The translations under genes and the position numbers were made by a program. The notes beneath the pieces were generated by a model, which ran no database searches, had not been told where the DNA came from, and saw only the letters and a list, made by a program, of their open reading frames with translations. From Garcia nutans (lineage: Eukaryota > Streptophyta > Magnoliopsida > Malpighiales > Euphorbiaceae): a DNA stretch of 64,000 nucleotides. The stretch lies in the NCBI GenBank assembly GCA_947685225.1, contig CANTUV010000003.1, forward strand, positions 1,992,001 through 2,056,000, in the 5' to 3' direction. Shown piece by piece: positions 12,942 through 23,229 of this stretch (the stretch's first letter is position 1; every line of letters begins with the position of its first letter).

Positions 12942-13192
12942 TGAAGACGATGGTAGCCCTGATTTGAGAGCTATTGCAAAAGAGATGCCGGACGGTTTAG
13001 CAGGGGCCGCCGACTGAGAGATGCCGGACGGCCCAGCAGGGGCCGCCGACGTGAAGTTTTCAGTTGACGTGAAGTTTTAAGTATAAATATAAAGCTAATA
13101 ATAATAAAGAAAATACAAAGAATTTGATGATAAATGATGTTGTTATGAGTGTGATTTTTTGTAATGTATGCATAAGTTGTTTATATGTACCA

Positions 13193-13235
13193 CTAAGCTT
13201 TCGAACTTAGCACAGTTGTGTGAATCACACAGGTG
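13193..13235 (+). promoter_or_regulatory. Twin-hairpin block in LTR A
   Basis: CTAAG (13193-13197) pairs with CTTAG (13206-13210), followed by a second short inverted repeat (TGTG around TGAAT then CACA) and AGGTGA. The same block occurs in every complete LTR of the window. It lies in the 3' third of each LTR, where R/U5 is expected. A role in polyadenylation, packaging or reverse transcription is only inferred. Confidence 0.5.
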
Positions 13236-13622
13236 AGTAGATTATTAATATGAAAGTCAAATAGTTATGGCACGAGAAGAGTAAGAGTATTTTGAGACCA
13301 ACTAGAAGGTGGTACATGCATGTACAATTTTGTTATGTTGTATTTTGATCATATGTGTATGCGTATAAGTGAATTTTGGGAAGACAATGTACAATTATAT
13401 ATATATATGTAATCAAATGAAAAGTTTAATGATTTTGGAAATGTTACTTATTAAATTTTAGATTTAATAATTTAAAATATTCTTTAATTAAATATTTAAT
13501 TGGTGTGAAATTAAGGTAAGGGTTTAAACAACACTGTAACATGACATCCATATATTTTATATGCGTATTATATGTATACAGGGTATATGTATGGTACGTA
13601 TATAGGGTATGTGGGTGTTACA

Positions 13623-14900
13623 TTTAGGATTGAAGAGGATGATATTAGAGGAAACACATCAGTCACTCTGTGCTATGCACCCTGGTATTACTACGATTTA
13701 TCAGTATTTGAAGCAACATTATTGGTGATTAGGTATGAAGAGGGACATAGCAGAATTTGTATCCAGATGTCTCACTTGCCAAAGTGTGAAGGCTAAGCAC
13801 AGGTTCCTTCAGGGTCGCTTCAGCCATTATCAGTGCCTGATTGGAAATGGGAGTGAGTGATGATTGATTTTGTGACTGGATTGCCTTTGACCTAGAAGAA
13901 GCATGATGCAATCTGGGTAATAGTTGATTGGATAATGAAGACAACTCATTTTCTTCCAGTTTTGATGAACTATTCACTTGAGAGGTTGGCTGAGCTGTAT
14001 ATCAATGAGATAGTGAGATTGCATGGAGTCCTAGTTTCTTTGGTGTTGGACCGAGATCCCCAGTTTACATTAGGGTTTTGAAGGAGGTTGCAGGATGCTT
14101 TGGGTTCTCAATTGTATTTTAGTACTGCTTTCCATCCTTAGACATATGGGTAGTCAGAAAGAGTGATACAGATTCTAGAGGATATGTTGAGAAGCTGTAT
14201 CATTGATTTCACTAGAAGCTGGGATAGATTCTTGCCATTGGTTGAGTTTGCTTATAACAACAATCATTAGTCCAGTATTGGGATGGCACCTTATGAGGCC
14301 TTGTATGGCAGGAAATGCAAGACACCTTTATGTTGGGATGAGGTTGGACAAGGTAAACTTGTTGGTCCCTATTCGATTAAGGAAACAGAAGAGAAAGTGA
14401 AGGTGATTTGGGATTGTCTAAAAGCAACTTCAGACAGACAAAAATCCTATAGTGATTTGAAGAGGAAAGATATAGAGTTCAGTGTGGGAGATAAAGTGTT
14501 CCTGAAGGTGTCACCATGGAAGAAGATTTTGAGATTTGGTCACAAAGGGAAGTTGAGTCCTCGTTTCATAAGACCATATGAAATACTAGAGAGAGTTGGT
14601 CCAATGGCTTATAGGCTGGCTCTACCACCCGAGTTAGGCTAGATACATAATGTTTTTCCATGTCTCTATGCTTCGGAGATACAGGTCAGACCCATCTAAT
14701 GTTTTGTCAGTAGAGTTTATTGAGGTGAGTCCAGATCTGACTTACGAGGAATAACTAGTGGCAATTTTGGCACGATAGGTGAAAGAGTTGAGGAACAAGA
14801 AGGTGCCACTTGTGAAAGTCCTTTGGAGGAATCATGCTAATGAAAAGGCGACATGGGAGAGTGAGCAGACGATGTAAAGTCAGTAAGCTCAATTATTCCA
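13623..14900 (+). pseudogene. Element B gypsy integrase with chromodomain-like tail
   Basis: Read with a few stops and one shift near 13805, this is a plant chromovirus integrase. The HHCC finger is seen in AMHPG, QHYW and RCLTCQ. The DDE core begins at MIDFVTGLP; the second Asp is in LVLDRDPQF, and the Glu is ILEDM after the expected HP-TYG-SERV block. The GPY-like module follows as KVFLKVSPWK, then KLSPRFIRPYEILERVG and YRLALPPEL (open at 14283-14642). Downstream, about 14700-14880, LTYEE, LRNKKVPLVKVLWRNH and ATWESE are the chromo-like tail of Tekay/Del elements. Most stops are one C-to-T or G-to-A change from Gln or Trp codons. Upstream RT is missing, cut by element A. Confidence 0.85.
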
Positions 14901-14915
14901 GAGTGGATAGTAGGT

Positions 14916-14952
14916 AATTTTGAGGACAAATTTTTCTTTAGGGGGAGAGAAT
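14916..14952 (+). other. Element B polypurine tract
   Basis: TTTGAGGACAAATTT followed by AGGGGGAGAGAATT leads directly into TGTAACATTT, the start of an LTR. Elements A, LARD-1 and LARD-2 have the same arrangement. It primes plus-strand synthesis in LTR retroelements. Confidence 0.8.
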
Positions 14953-16770
14953 TGTAACATTTCTAATTTTTGAAAATTAAATAAAATATATTAAAATTAA
15001 ATCGAATAAAATAAATAAATAATTTAAATGAAAAATTGAATGATTTTAAGTGAAAAAGCAGAATGTATATGTGAAATATACACGAAATATACTTAAAATA
15101 TATATAAGCCAACAAAAGTCAACTCTTTTTAAAGAAAAGCAAAAGGTCAAAAGGTATTTTTATAAATATACTTTGGAAATAAAAAATTATTAAAAATTCA
15201 AAAATAATTTATTTTTGTATGGATGAGGAAAATTAGTTTTTTTTAATAAATAATTAAATAATTAAAAATATAATAAAATATTATATATATGGCTATTTTT
15301 TAAAGTGAAAGAAAGAGAAAACAAAATTGATGTTTCATCATCTTCTTCTTCCTTTGAAGTGCCAAACCTCCATTGATGAACAACTCAAAGATTTTCTTCT
15401 TCCAAGCTTCTAAAATTGAAGGATTTTCAAGATTTCAAGTGAAGATTTGGTGTTTACCACTTGAATAAGTAAGTTTCCAACTTGTTTCTTTGGATTTCCA
15501 TGGAAATTAAGATTATGTTGATTTTGGAATTTTGAAGTGGCATGATTTAATTGCTTTATTGAATATGAATGAAGTTGTTTTGAGTAGCTAATAATGATTT
15601 TAAGGTTGGATTGAAGAAATAGTTGAATTTAAGTTGAGTTTGGTGAAGAGAGAATTTAGGGTTATGGAACTTTTGGGTTTGTGAAATCATGGGTTTTAAT
15701 TATGCAATTTGGTTCTAAATGTGTTGTTTTGATGCATAAACAAGGATTTTATTTTTATGCATAAACAAGGATTTTAAAGTCAAATGATGGATTTGGTTAT
15801 ATTTGGATAGAGTTTGGATGAAGCAGTGTTGATTTAGGGTTTTGGAAAAGGAAATTTTAAAAGAATGGTGAATTGTTTTGATTTTAATGTTGGAAGCATG
15901 TTATTTAATGATATTTATGATGGAATTAAGCTAGGATTAATAATTGGAATGTGTTGAATGGGGAACCTTCAATGGGGAAGGTTATGCCATTTTAGGGTTT
16001 TGTACTAAAGCATATATTTAATTAATGTAATTGGTTTAAACATGTTAAAATATGTTTGAAATGATATAAATAAACTTAAAATACTAATTTAAATGGCTTA
16101 ATATGGTTTATCAAAGTTAAAGTGAGGTAAGGGTAAATGTTGAGGTTTTATTTAGAGTGATTTTTAATTAAAGTTTGATGTTGAAAATGCCTTAAAATGT
16201 GATATTAAATTATTATTTTTAATCACATTTGGTATAGGCATTAAGGAAAGGTGATTTGCCCAACCTAAGTATTGAAGGACAACATGGAAGAGTAGGTTGG
16301 AGGGAGATTTTGAGCTTGCTTTTGGGTGCTTAAAGAAGTAAGTACAAACTTTTGATGAATTGGTTATGTTGTCATAAATTTACGCTTAACATATTTTGGT
16401 TGGAAAATGTGTTAAGCTACTTGATGTATTGAACATTCATGAACATTGTGGTATGACATGTGATTTGTCATGTATGCATCATATGCATTGTGAAAAGGCA
16501 TTGTTAATGGCTAAATTGCATAAAATGTGAATTATGTGAAAATGAACCAAAATATTTGGGTATTTAATATTGATGTGAAATGTGATACATTGTGATGAAA
16601 TATGATGAATTAAGGTAAATTGACATTTATGAATGAGAAAAAAAAGTGAAAATGATGCAATGTGATGAAAAATGAGAAAAATGTGAAAATGAGGCAATGT
16701 GCCTAGTTGAATATGAGAAAATGCGAAAATTTTGGATATGAAAAGCATGAATTATTTGTGTTCCTAGTAT

Positions 16771-17015
16771 GTAATTCAATTTCTAGAATTCAGTGTTTGG
16801 TGGCATGTCTATGAGGTTATCCTCATTATTTACTTTGGAGCTAGACACTATGCATCACTGATACATGATTTGTCTTTGGGGCTAGATGCTTGGCATCACT
16901 GTAATATGATTTGCCTTTGGGGCTAGCTTTTGAGCATTACTTTGATTTGCCTCCAGGGCTAAACACCTCGTGTCAATTTGGACTAAAATAGTAACTCTGA
17001 AATTTGAATAATGTA
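16771..17015 (+). repeat. Bracketed tandem cassette of LTR B
   Basis: Four tandem units share GATTTGYCTTTGGGGCTAG followed by a GCATCACT-like end (about 16840-16985). Arms around AATTCAATTTCTAGAATTCAG on the left and AACTCTGAAATTTGAAT on the right are imperfectly inverted. The left arm has about seven extra bases. TGGCATG is again just inside the left arm and GGGCCCATGC just outside the right arm. Confidence 0.6.
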
Positions 17016-17213
17016 TTAGTTTGTTTGGGCCCATGCTTGTGTATGTGTTTTGTGTGAATTATGAAAACATGAGAAAACGTGTTTTGTGTGAATTATGAAA
17101 ACATGAGAAAATTATGTTATAAAATGGAATTGAATGACACATTATGACATGGAATACAAATGCATTATGCATTGGGATTGTATTTAAGTTTTATTGTTAT
17201 TAAGTTTGTACCG

Positions 17214-17253
17214 CTAGGCTTTTAGCTTAGCGCGATTGTAATTATCGCACAGG
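17214..17253 (+). promoter_or_regulatory. Twin-hairpin block in LTR B
   Basis: CTAGGC (17214-17219) pairs with GCTTAG (17225-17230) including one G-T wobble. GCGAT (17232-17236) pairs perfectly with ATCGC (17244-17248), and AGGTGACAGAG follows. It has the same layout as 22459-22500. Its function is not known. Confidence 0.55.
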
Positions 17254-17649
17254 TGACAGAGGTGATCCCTAGAGAGTTCTTGTAGACCGAGTTGGGTCTA
17301 GATTTGAGTTGATTTTTGGAGCATCAAGAACAAAGACACTGCCAGGATGTATATATTTTATATTATATAGTACATTGAGATATTATGTACATTATGCTGT
17401 AAGTATATAATGTAAATTATAAAGAATGTTTTGGATAAATTTTATAATGTGGTTTAACATGTGTTTTGATAAATACATATGTATATGTATAAATTTTTTA
17501 AGAAAATATGGAGAAATTGAGAAGTGTTGGGGAAATGTGAGATATACTATATATTGGGAATGTTTTTAGTGCAGGTTTTGTTTGATTGAATTTTTGGGAT
17601 TGTCCAAATTACAGATAAAATTCTGGCAAATTTTTTCCAGAGATTTTTA

Positions 17650-18156
17650 TGACAACGGGTCTAGATGCTAATGCATTTGTTTATCTGTCATCTGGTGACT
17701 CTAGACAGTCCCTGATAAAATAGTCCGGTGATCCACATCTGAAACATATTGTTGATGCACTAGTCCTCCAACAAACCCCTCCATGTGCACTACCACACTG
17801 AGCACACGTAGGTAGAGTAGGCCTCTGGGACACTAGGGTCGAGGCACTAGCCAATGAGGCTGCAGGTCTTTGTCTCAGCCTCTGCTCCTGTGATGACCTA
17901 CCAGGCTGCCCTTGGCTCCTACTAAACCTTTGAGGATATCTCCCTCGACCTCTCTTCGATGATGAAGACCCTGCCACACCCTGGGGTCTCCTAGCTCTGG
18001 CAGCTACTACAAGTCCCTGTACCTTCTCTATACTTTTGGCAACTGCAACCAACCTAGAAAAATTATCATACCGAGAGCCTACCTCAACCCCTCCTCATAC
18101 CTTCGGCATCTATCAACCTCATCTGATATAATCCCCATTCATAAACTCTATCTCAT
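17650..18156 (-). pseudogene. Element C gag, C-terminal part with zinc knuckle
   Basis: The open part (17681-18052) starts with MVAVAKSIEKVQGL, which aligns with the end of the Tekay-type retrotransposon gag domain. A basic, Ser/Arg/Gln-rich linker follows, then CAQCGSAHGGVC and CFRCGSPDYFIRDC. The last would be a CCHC knuckle, but Tyr replaces the zinc-binding His. The sequence from 18053 to 18156 continues the gag N-terminally with stops. The frame resumes on the far side of LARD-1 at 29296, after the CTCAT duplication. It is homologous to the gag of element D (42003-43066). Confidence 0.85.
18152..18156. other. LARD-1 target-site duplication (left)
   Basis: CTCAT here and at 29291-29295 flank the TG and CA ends of LARD-1. 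Deleting the element and one copy rejoins the gag of element C. Confidence 0.9.
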
Positions 18157-18512
18157 TGTAACACCCCGATACTCTATATAAGTACTATACATACACCCGG
18201 TATACATACAGTAAGTATATAAAGTATAAGGATGTCACTTTTCGTTACATTTTAAAAACCTTTAACAGAGTTCAAACCACAATACATAAATTTAAAGTAC
18301 ATTTACAAAATCATTATACTTTCAATGATCTTACATATATATAACATAATCTTATTTTTATCAAAACTTCATTGATACATATAAATATACTCTTGTCAGA
18401 AATACATCATAATTAAAATTATACATGTATGCATCACCCTCTAGTTGGTCTCGATAAACTCTTACTCTTCTCCTAGCATAATGAAAGACTTCATATCTTC
18501 CACCTAGTTACC

Positions 18513-18550
18513 TGCACGATTACACATCCGCGCTAAGCCCGAGAGCTTAG
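18513..18550 (-). promoter_or_regulatory. Twin-hairpin block, LARD-1 3' LTR
   Basis: CTAAGC (18533-18538) and GCTTAG (18545-18550) form a perfect stem around CCGAGA. Beside it GCACG and CGCGC form a second stem; its one irregular pair becomes G-U in the minus-strand (sense) RNA. In the partner LTR (26735-26782) the second stem is CGCG/CGCG and the first has lost one pair. Confidence 0.55.
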
Positions 18551-18960
18551 TAGTACAAATATAACATATAAACTTACATTATAGAAATTCTAACATATAA
18601 TGAAATATCACTTCCATGTACCATTAGTTTCTTATCATGTTTTTCCTTTTGAATTGCACCTTTCATATATCTCTACTAATCTCATATATTATATATACAT
18701 ATATACAAATCATTAACACCAACCACAATCCATCACTAATACTCACAATCATTATATCAATATACAAATTACATATTATACTTCATATCGTTATTTTATT
18801 CACAATTCACAATTCATGAATCACATTTCCAATGAAGGCAATCATTATCACCTTTCATGAGTCACATTTCTAATAAAGCAACCATAGATCTCATTACTCA
18901 TTTATTTCAACATTTGTATATCATATTGACAACAAAGACAGACTCGGGCCCAAAAGACAC

Positions 18961-19313
18961 TAATATGCCATTCAATTTTCAGAGTTAATGCTTTGGTTTT
19001 GTTATCACATTTATCATTATCATAGACCCAACTAGGCTTCAAGGATTTAGGTTCAACCAAGCTTCAAGGGGAACAAAGCATGCTAAGTATCAACCCAACT
19101 TGGCTTCAAGAACCAACCCAACCTAGCTTCAAGGGTTGTAACATCTCAATTAGGCTTCAAGGACTAGACCCAACCAAGCTTCAAGGGGAGTAAAACATGT
19201 TAAACTTCTACCCAACTTGGCTTCAAGGATCAAGCCCAACCTAACTTCAAGAGATTGTTACTAATATTAGGCATGCCACCAACAACAAACTCTGAAAATG
19301 GAATAACACATTA
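18961..19313 (-). repeat. Bracketed GCTTCAAG cassette, LARD-1 3' LTR
   Basis: Inverted arms of 26 bases at 18961-18986 and 19288-19313 pair in the sense strand with a single mismatch (C opposite T) and three G-U wobbles. Between them are eight to ten spaced copies of GCTTCAAG in alternating contexts (CCAACTTGGCTTCAAG and CCAACCAAGCTTCAAG). GGCATGCC lies just inside one arm. The partner copy is at 27194-27546. In solo LTR E the arms are at 21940-21964 and 22196-22221. Confidence 0.75.
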
Positions 19314-20017
19314 GCTACACAATTCATTTATCAATTTCATTATCATTTCCATTCTCAATTGAATCATCATAGCCAATCACAATGGCTTCACATCACATTT
19401 GAGTTATCATAGCCAATCACAATGGCTTCACATCACATTATATCTCAGAACATTAGTTCCACATCTCTTGATGTCTCAATTCACACTACACACTTCATCA
19501 TTCAAGCATACATAATCAATTTCATTGCACATGTATCTCAAATTCATCGTCATATAAACAACATATCCATTTATTTCATTTCAATCATTATTAAAACATT
19601 TATCATAACAAATTGCATTGCACATACCTTTTTGGATTATCCTTATAGCTTTCACACTATACAAATAACAACATTAGTCCCATTGTATTAACAATTTAGT
19701 AATTTACTTAACATTGTTTTAAGTTTCAAAATCATATAAAAGAATGCATCTAGGTAAGTTTGCCCTTACCTCAAGAACTACTCCCATCAAGCTATACATA
19801 ATCAATTACTTCATCATATCCTTCACATTTTACATATAGCATCATTGATGTAACATTACAAAGTACATTATTCATACAACACATTACCATTCACAAGATT
19901 CACAATGCATAACACATAACATTATTAATATAGTGTCATATGCATCATCATATGTATATTCAATCTCAACAAAGCAAGAAGAGCAAAGGACACTCACAGT
20001 AGCCAACACACTCAAGG

Positions 20018-20200
20018 GACACGGCCAATGATTGTGGCCGTGTCTCTCAACACAAATGGGCAGTGGCAGACATGGGCAAGGGACATGGCCGTGTCTCTCC
20101 AAAAATCATCCAACACGGCCACATTTCCATAGACTTGGCCGTGTCTCCCAAAAATATTTAGTTTTGGCCGTGTCTCTTCTTATGTTTGGCCGTGTCTCTC
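20018..20200. repeat. GGCCGTGTC hairpin array, LARD-1 3' LTR
   Basis: Seven or so inverted and direct copies of GGCCGTGTC lie within 180 bases. The counterpart in the partner LTR at 28245-28450 has a perfect 10-bp hairpin, GACACGGCCA with TGGCCGTGTC, and a GACACGGCCGTGTC palindrome. Confidence 0.75.
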
Positions 20201-21939
20201 ATGTATACAAACCCTAAATATGGCCAACTCTCTTTTGATTGAATAAAAACACATTATGCACAATACAACCTCATTCAAATGGATGTAATCAATGTTATTA
20301 ACACATATTAATCACAATATTCACATTAACACTATATCAACCATACAATCAATCACTTACCACATCAAACCCTAAACCAACATCAATCTTCTTCTTTCAA
20401 TATCAACATCCACTTAACTTATCATCTTCAAACAAAACCAACACCAATTTAACCTTTTTAACTTACAATCCATTTCAACACTTATAAACACATCTCAAAC
20501 ACACCAATTCATAATATCAACAAATCACAAGTCATCTCAAACACAACTTCAACAATAACAAAGGAAAACAAGAAAGTACTTACCTTAAATGAAGAAATTT
20601 CACAAATCTCTAACTTAATCCTTTGATTCTTCCTTCAATTTGATTCTAGCATTTAGTGTAATATCCCAATGTAAGCCCTAGAAGTTTTAATACAATTGTT
20701 GTTTGATTTGAATTTAATGTACATATGTTTTTGCAAAGGAAATGATTGTGTTAATGGAATGTATATGTTGTATATATGTTAATATATATAACATATATGT
20801 TGGTCAAATGGAGAGTCAAGGGAAGAAGATATTTTAATTTGGGATGTGTGAAATTACTAAAGAGGGCAAGAGTTTTAAAGGGTATGTGAACAAATAGAAA
20901 AGGGCATATAAGTAATTTTCCTTTTTGGAATGCATGGTGGAGATTTAAAGAGATGATAATTTGATTTTTCTTCATTTTTTCTTCTCTTTCCCATATGTTG
21001 GCCAGCCATTTCAAAGGAAGGGAGCAAGAGTGAGATTTGTTTAATTCAAATTCAATTTGAAGGAGGAATCAAAGGTTTTGGTTGGAGATTTGTGAAATTT
21101 CTTCATTTAAGGTAAGTACTCTCTTGTTTCTTTTTGTTATTTTGAAGTTGTGTATAAGATGAGTTATAGTTTGTTGATATTATGATTTGGTGTGTTTGAG
21201 ATGTGTTTATAAGTGTTGAAATTGATTGTAAGTTAAAAGAAATTTAATTGGTGTTGGTTTTGTTGTGAAGATGGTGAGTTAAGTGGATGTTGATGGTGAA
21301 AGATCAAGAGTGAAGTTGGTTTTAGGGTTTTGAAGTGGTAAATGATTATATGTATGGTTAATGTGGATATTGTGTTAAACATGCAAAATAAGTGTTAATG
21401 ACTTTGATTACATTCATTTGAATGAGTTTATGTTGTGCATAATGTGTTTAATTTCAATCAAAAGAGTGTTGGCTATGGTTAGGGTTTTTGTTCATAAGAG
21501 ACACGGCCAAACCTAAGAAGAGACACGGCCAAAACTAAATGTTTTTGAGAGACACGGCCAAGTCTATGGAAATTTGGCCGTGTTGGATGATTTTTGGAGA
21601 GGACACGGCTGTGTCCCTTGCCCATGTTTGATTCTGTTGTTTTTGGTTGAGAGACACGGCCACAAGCTTGGCCGTGTCCCTTGAGTGTGTTGGTTACTGT
21701 GTTTGGTTTTTGTTCTTCTTGCATTGATGAGATTGAACATACATTTGATTATGCATATGATACTATATGAACAATGTTATGTTATATGCATTGTGAATCT
21801 TGTGAATGATAAGATGCTATATGAAATGTGATGTGAAGCCATTGTAATTGGCTATGATGATTCCATTGAAGGAACATAAGGCATGTTTGCCTAATGGATG
21901 ATGAGATTTGAGAATGAAATAATAAATGAATTGTGTGTC

Positions 21940-22221
21940 TAATGTGTTATTCATTTTCAGAGTTTTGTTATTGGTGGCATGCCTATTGGTAACATTCTCT
22001 TGAAGTTAGGTTGGATTTGATCCTTGAAGCCTAATTGAGATGTTACAACCCTTGAAGCTATGTTGGGTTGGTTCTTGAAGCCAAGTTGGGTTGATACTTA
22101 GCATGCTTTGTTCCCCTTGAAGCTTGGTTGAACTTAAATCCTTGAAGCCTAGTTGGGTTTATGATAATGATAAATGATAATAAAACCAAAGCACTAACTC
22201 TGAAAATTGAATGGCATATTA
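21940..22221 (+). repeat. Bracketed CTTGAAGC cassette of solo LTR E
   Basis: Arms 21940-21964 and 22196-22221 pair over their full length in the sense strand with three G-U wobbles and one bulged base. Inside are spaced CTTGAAGC copies (about 22000-22155), the complement of the LARD-1 cassette. GGTGGCATGCC is just inside the left arm and GGGCCCATGC just outside the right arm. Confidence 0.75.
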
Positions 22222-22458
22222 GAGTGTTTTGGGCCCATGCTTGTCTTTGTATATAATGTGATTCTTGAATGGTAAAATCATTGGAACTATGAAGATGTAA
22301 TATGAATATTGTTATGACATTGAATGTAGTGTGATGTGGTAATGTGATGTGCTTTTATGTGTATGGTTTATGAAATATAAAGGTATGATGTTAACTTTAT
22401 GATTTAGATGTGTAACATTACTTTGCCTTAAAATATAGAGTTGGTATATTTTGTACTA

Positions 22459-22500
22459 CTAAGCCGATGGCTTAGCGCGATAGTGTTTAATTGCGCAGGT
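22459..22500 (+). promoter_or_regulatory. Twin-hairpin block in solo LTR E
   Basis: CTAAGC (22459-22464) and GCTTAG (22470-22475) form a perfect stem with loop CGATG. CGCGA (22476-22480) pairs with TTGCG (22491-22495) through one G-T wobble. AGGTGACAGAG follows. Confidence 0.55.
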
Positions 22501-23229
22501 GACAGAGTTGAACCTGAGAGTTCTTCGAGACCGAGTGAGAGTAGACATTGAAGAGTTCATTTTGGGACTTAAAGATCAGAGAAGAGCTGCCAATCATGTA
22601 TATATTCTATGTTTTGTAAACTTTGATTTATAACATATTTGTAATAACTTCCGCTGTGAATTATTAAACATTTTATATATAGTGTCTTTTGGATTTCTTT
22701 TAATTGTTTGAGATTGGTTTCATTTATTTACAAAGATATTTGTTGTGTTTTTTTTTTAAACTGTGGCATTTTCTATATTCAGTATACGTATATTACGATC
22801 GTTTAAGCATGCTTGGTACGTATACAGGGTATAGAGGTGTTACATTTAGAACACCTCTCTTGCTCTCTCTTTTCTTGGATAGCCGGCACACAAATGAGAA
22901 GAAAAGAAAATAAACACAAGTCAAACTTCTCTTCTTCTTTAAATCTCCACCAAGCAATTTTAACAAAGCAATTACCTAAATGCCCTCATCCATTTAACTT
23001 AACCTTTGTCACTCATATGCCCATTTAAGTAATTTCACATATCACAAATAAATATCCTCTTCCATTGACCATCCCTTTTGACTTATGTATATGTTATTTA
23101 TACTACCATATATGCAACATATACACTTCCTTTAAAAATTCTTTTCTCTTTCAATTTGACACATACATTCAATCCAATTAAAGCAACCATAATATTCAAA
23201 ACTTCTAGGGCATAAATTGGGATATTACA

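Larger units (their letters stand above)
7589..13075 (-). mobile_element. L1-type LINE with RNase H, nearly full length
   Basis: Target-site duplications TTTAAGTATAAAT (13 bp) flank the element at 7576-7588 and 13076-13088. A short T run at 7589-7595 is the minus-strand poly(A) tail. On the minus strand the order is a GC-rich 5' leader, ORF1 (DUF4283 plus CCHC knuckle), then ORF2 with endonuclease, reverse transcriptase, zf-RVT and RNase H. This matches plant L1 elements that carry an RNase H. The 5' leader contains a GC-rich segment of about 34 bases repeated twice (about 12982-13049). Several stops and shifts make the copy inactive. Confidence 0.93.
5020..13622 (+). mobile_element. 3' LTR of element A, split by a LINE
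   Basis: The LTR starts TGTAATACCCCAATTTTTG just after the polypurine tract and ends GGGTGTTACA at 13622. It consists of 5020-7588 plus 13089-13622 (about 3.1 kb), with the LINE and one copy of its target-site duplication between. Its 3' end matches the LARD LTRs (reversed) in order: hairpin pair, ACGAGAAGAGTAAGAG block, GACCAACTAG block, terminal block. Its middle (about 7160-7500) instead resembles the LTR of element D (about 40900-41180). The (AT)n and AGT/AAG-type microsatellites at 5187-5202, 5261-5325 and 7551-7572 lie inside it. It appears to have landed in the pol gene of element B, whose integrase starts immediately to the right. Confidence 0.8.
14953..17650 (+). mobile_element. 3' LTR of element B, right end lost or unclear
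   Basis: It starts TGTAACATTTCTAATTTTTG after the polypurine tract. Landmarks shared with other LTRs follow in order: an imperfectly bracketed tandem cassette (about 16770-17015), GGGCCCATGC (about 17028), a twin-hairpin block (17214-17253), and ATTCTGGCAAATTTTT near 17600, which aligns with 41620 in LTR D. The expected TTACA terminus is not found. The sequence passes into the reversed gag of element C between about 17640 and 17690, so the LTR seems truncated, either by insertion or by deletion. Confidence 0.7.
20657..22844 (+). mobile_element. Solo LTR E, nested in the LARD-1 3' LTR in opposite orientation
   Basis: It starts TGTAATATCCC and ends GGTGTTACA, flanked by TTTAG at 20652-20656 and 22845-22849. 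The undisturbed host sequence is visible in the other LARD-1 LTR near 28900 (CATTTAGAACACC). There is no second LTR or internal region, so it arose by LTR-LTR recombination. It belongs to the same family as the LTR it interrupts but lies in the opposite orientation, which makes a long inverted repeat. It carries its own bracketed CTTGAAGC cassette (21940-22221), twin hairpins (22459-22500) and GGCCGTGT array (21496-21690). Confidence 0.92.
18157..23229 (-). repeat. LARD-1 3' LTR, interrupted by solo LTR E
   Basis: It starts TGTAACACCCCGATAC on the plus strand and ends GGGATATTACA. Without E and one TTTAG it is about 2880 bases, against 2901 for its partner. It contains the twin hairpins (about 18513-18550), the bracketed GCTTCAAG cassette (18961-19313) and the GGCCGTGT array (about 20018-20200). 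The A/T-biased open frames inside it recur in its partner LTR and carry no recognisable domain. Confidence 0.9.

Noticed and set aside
18990..19260. GCTTCAAG repeats as CRISPR or as a separate satellite
   Set aside because: Units are in alternating contexts within an LTR and are repeated in every copy of that LTR; they are part of the LTR cassette.
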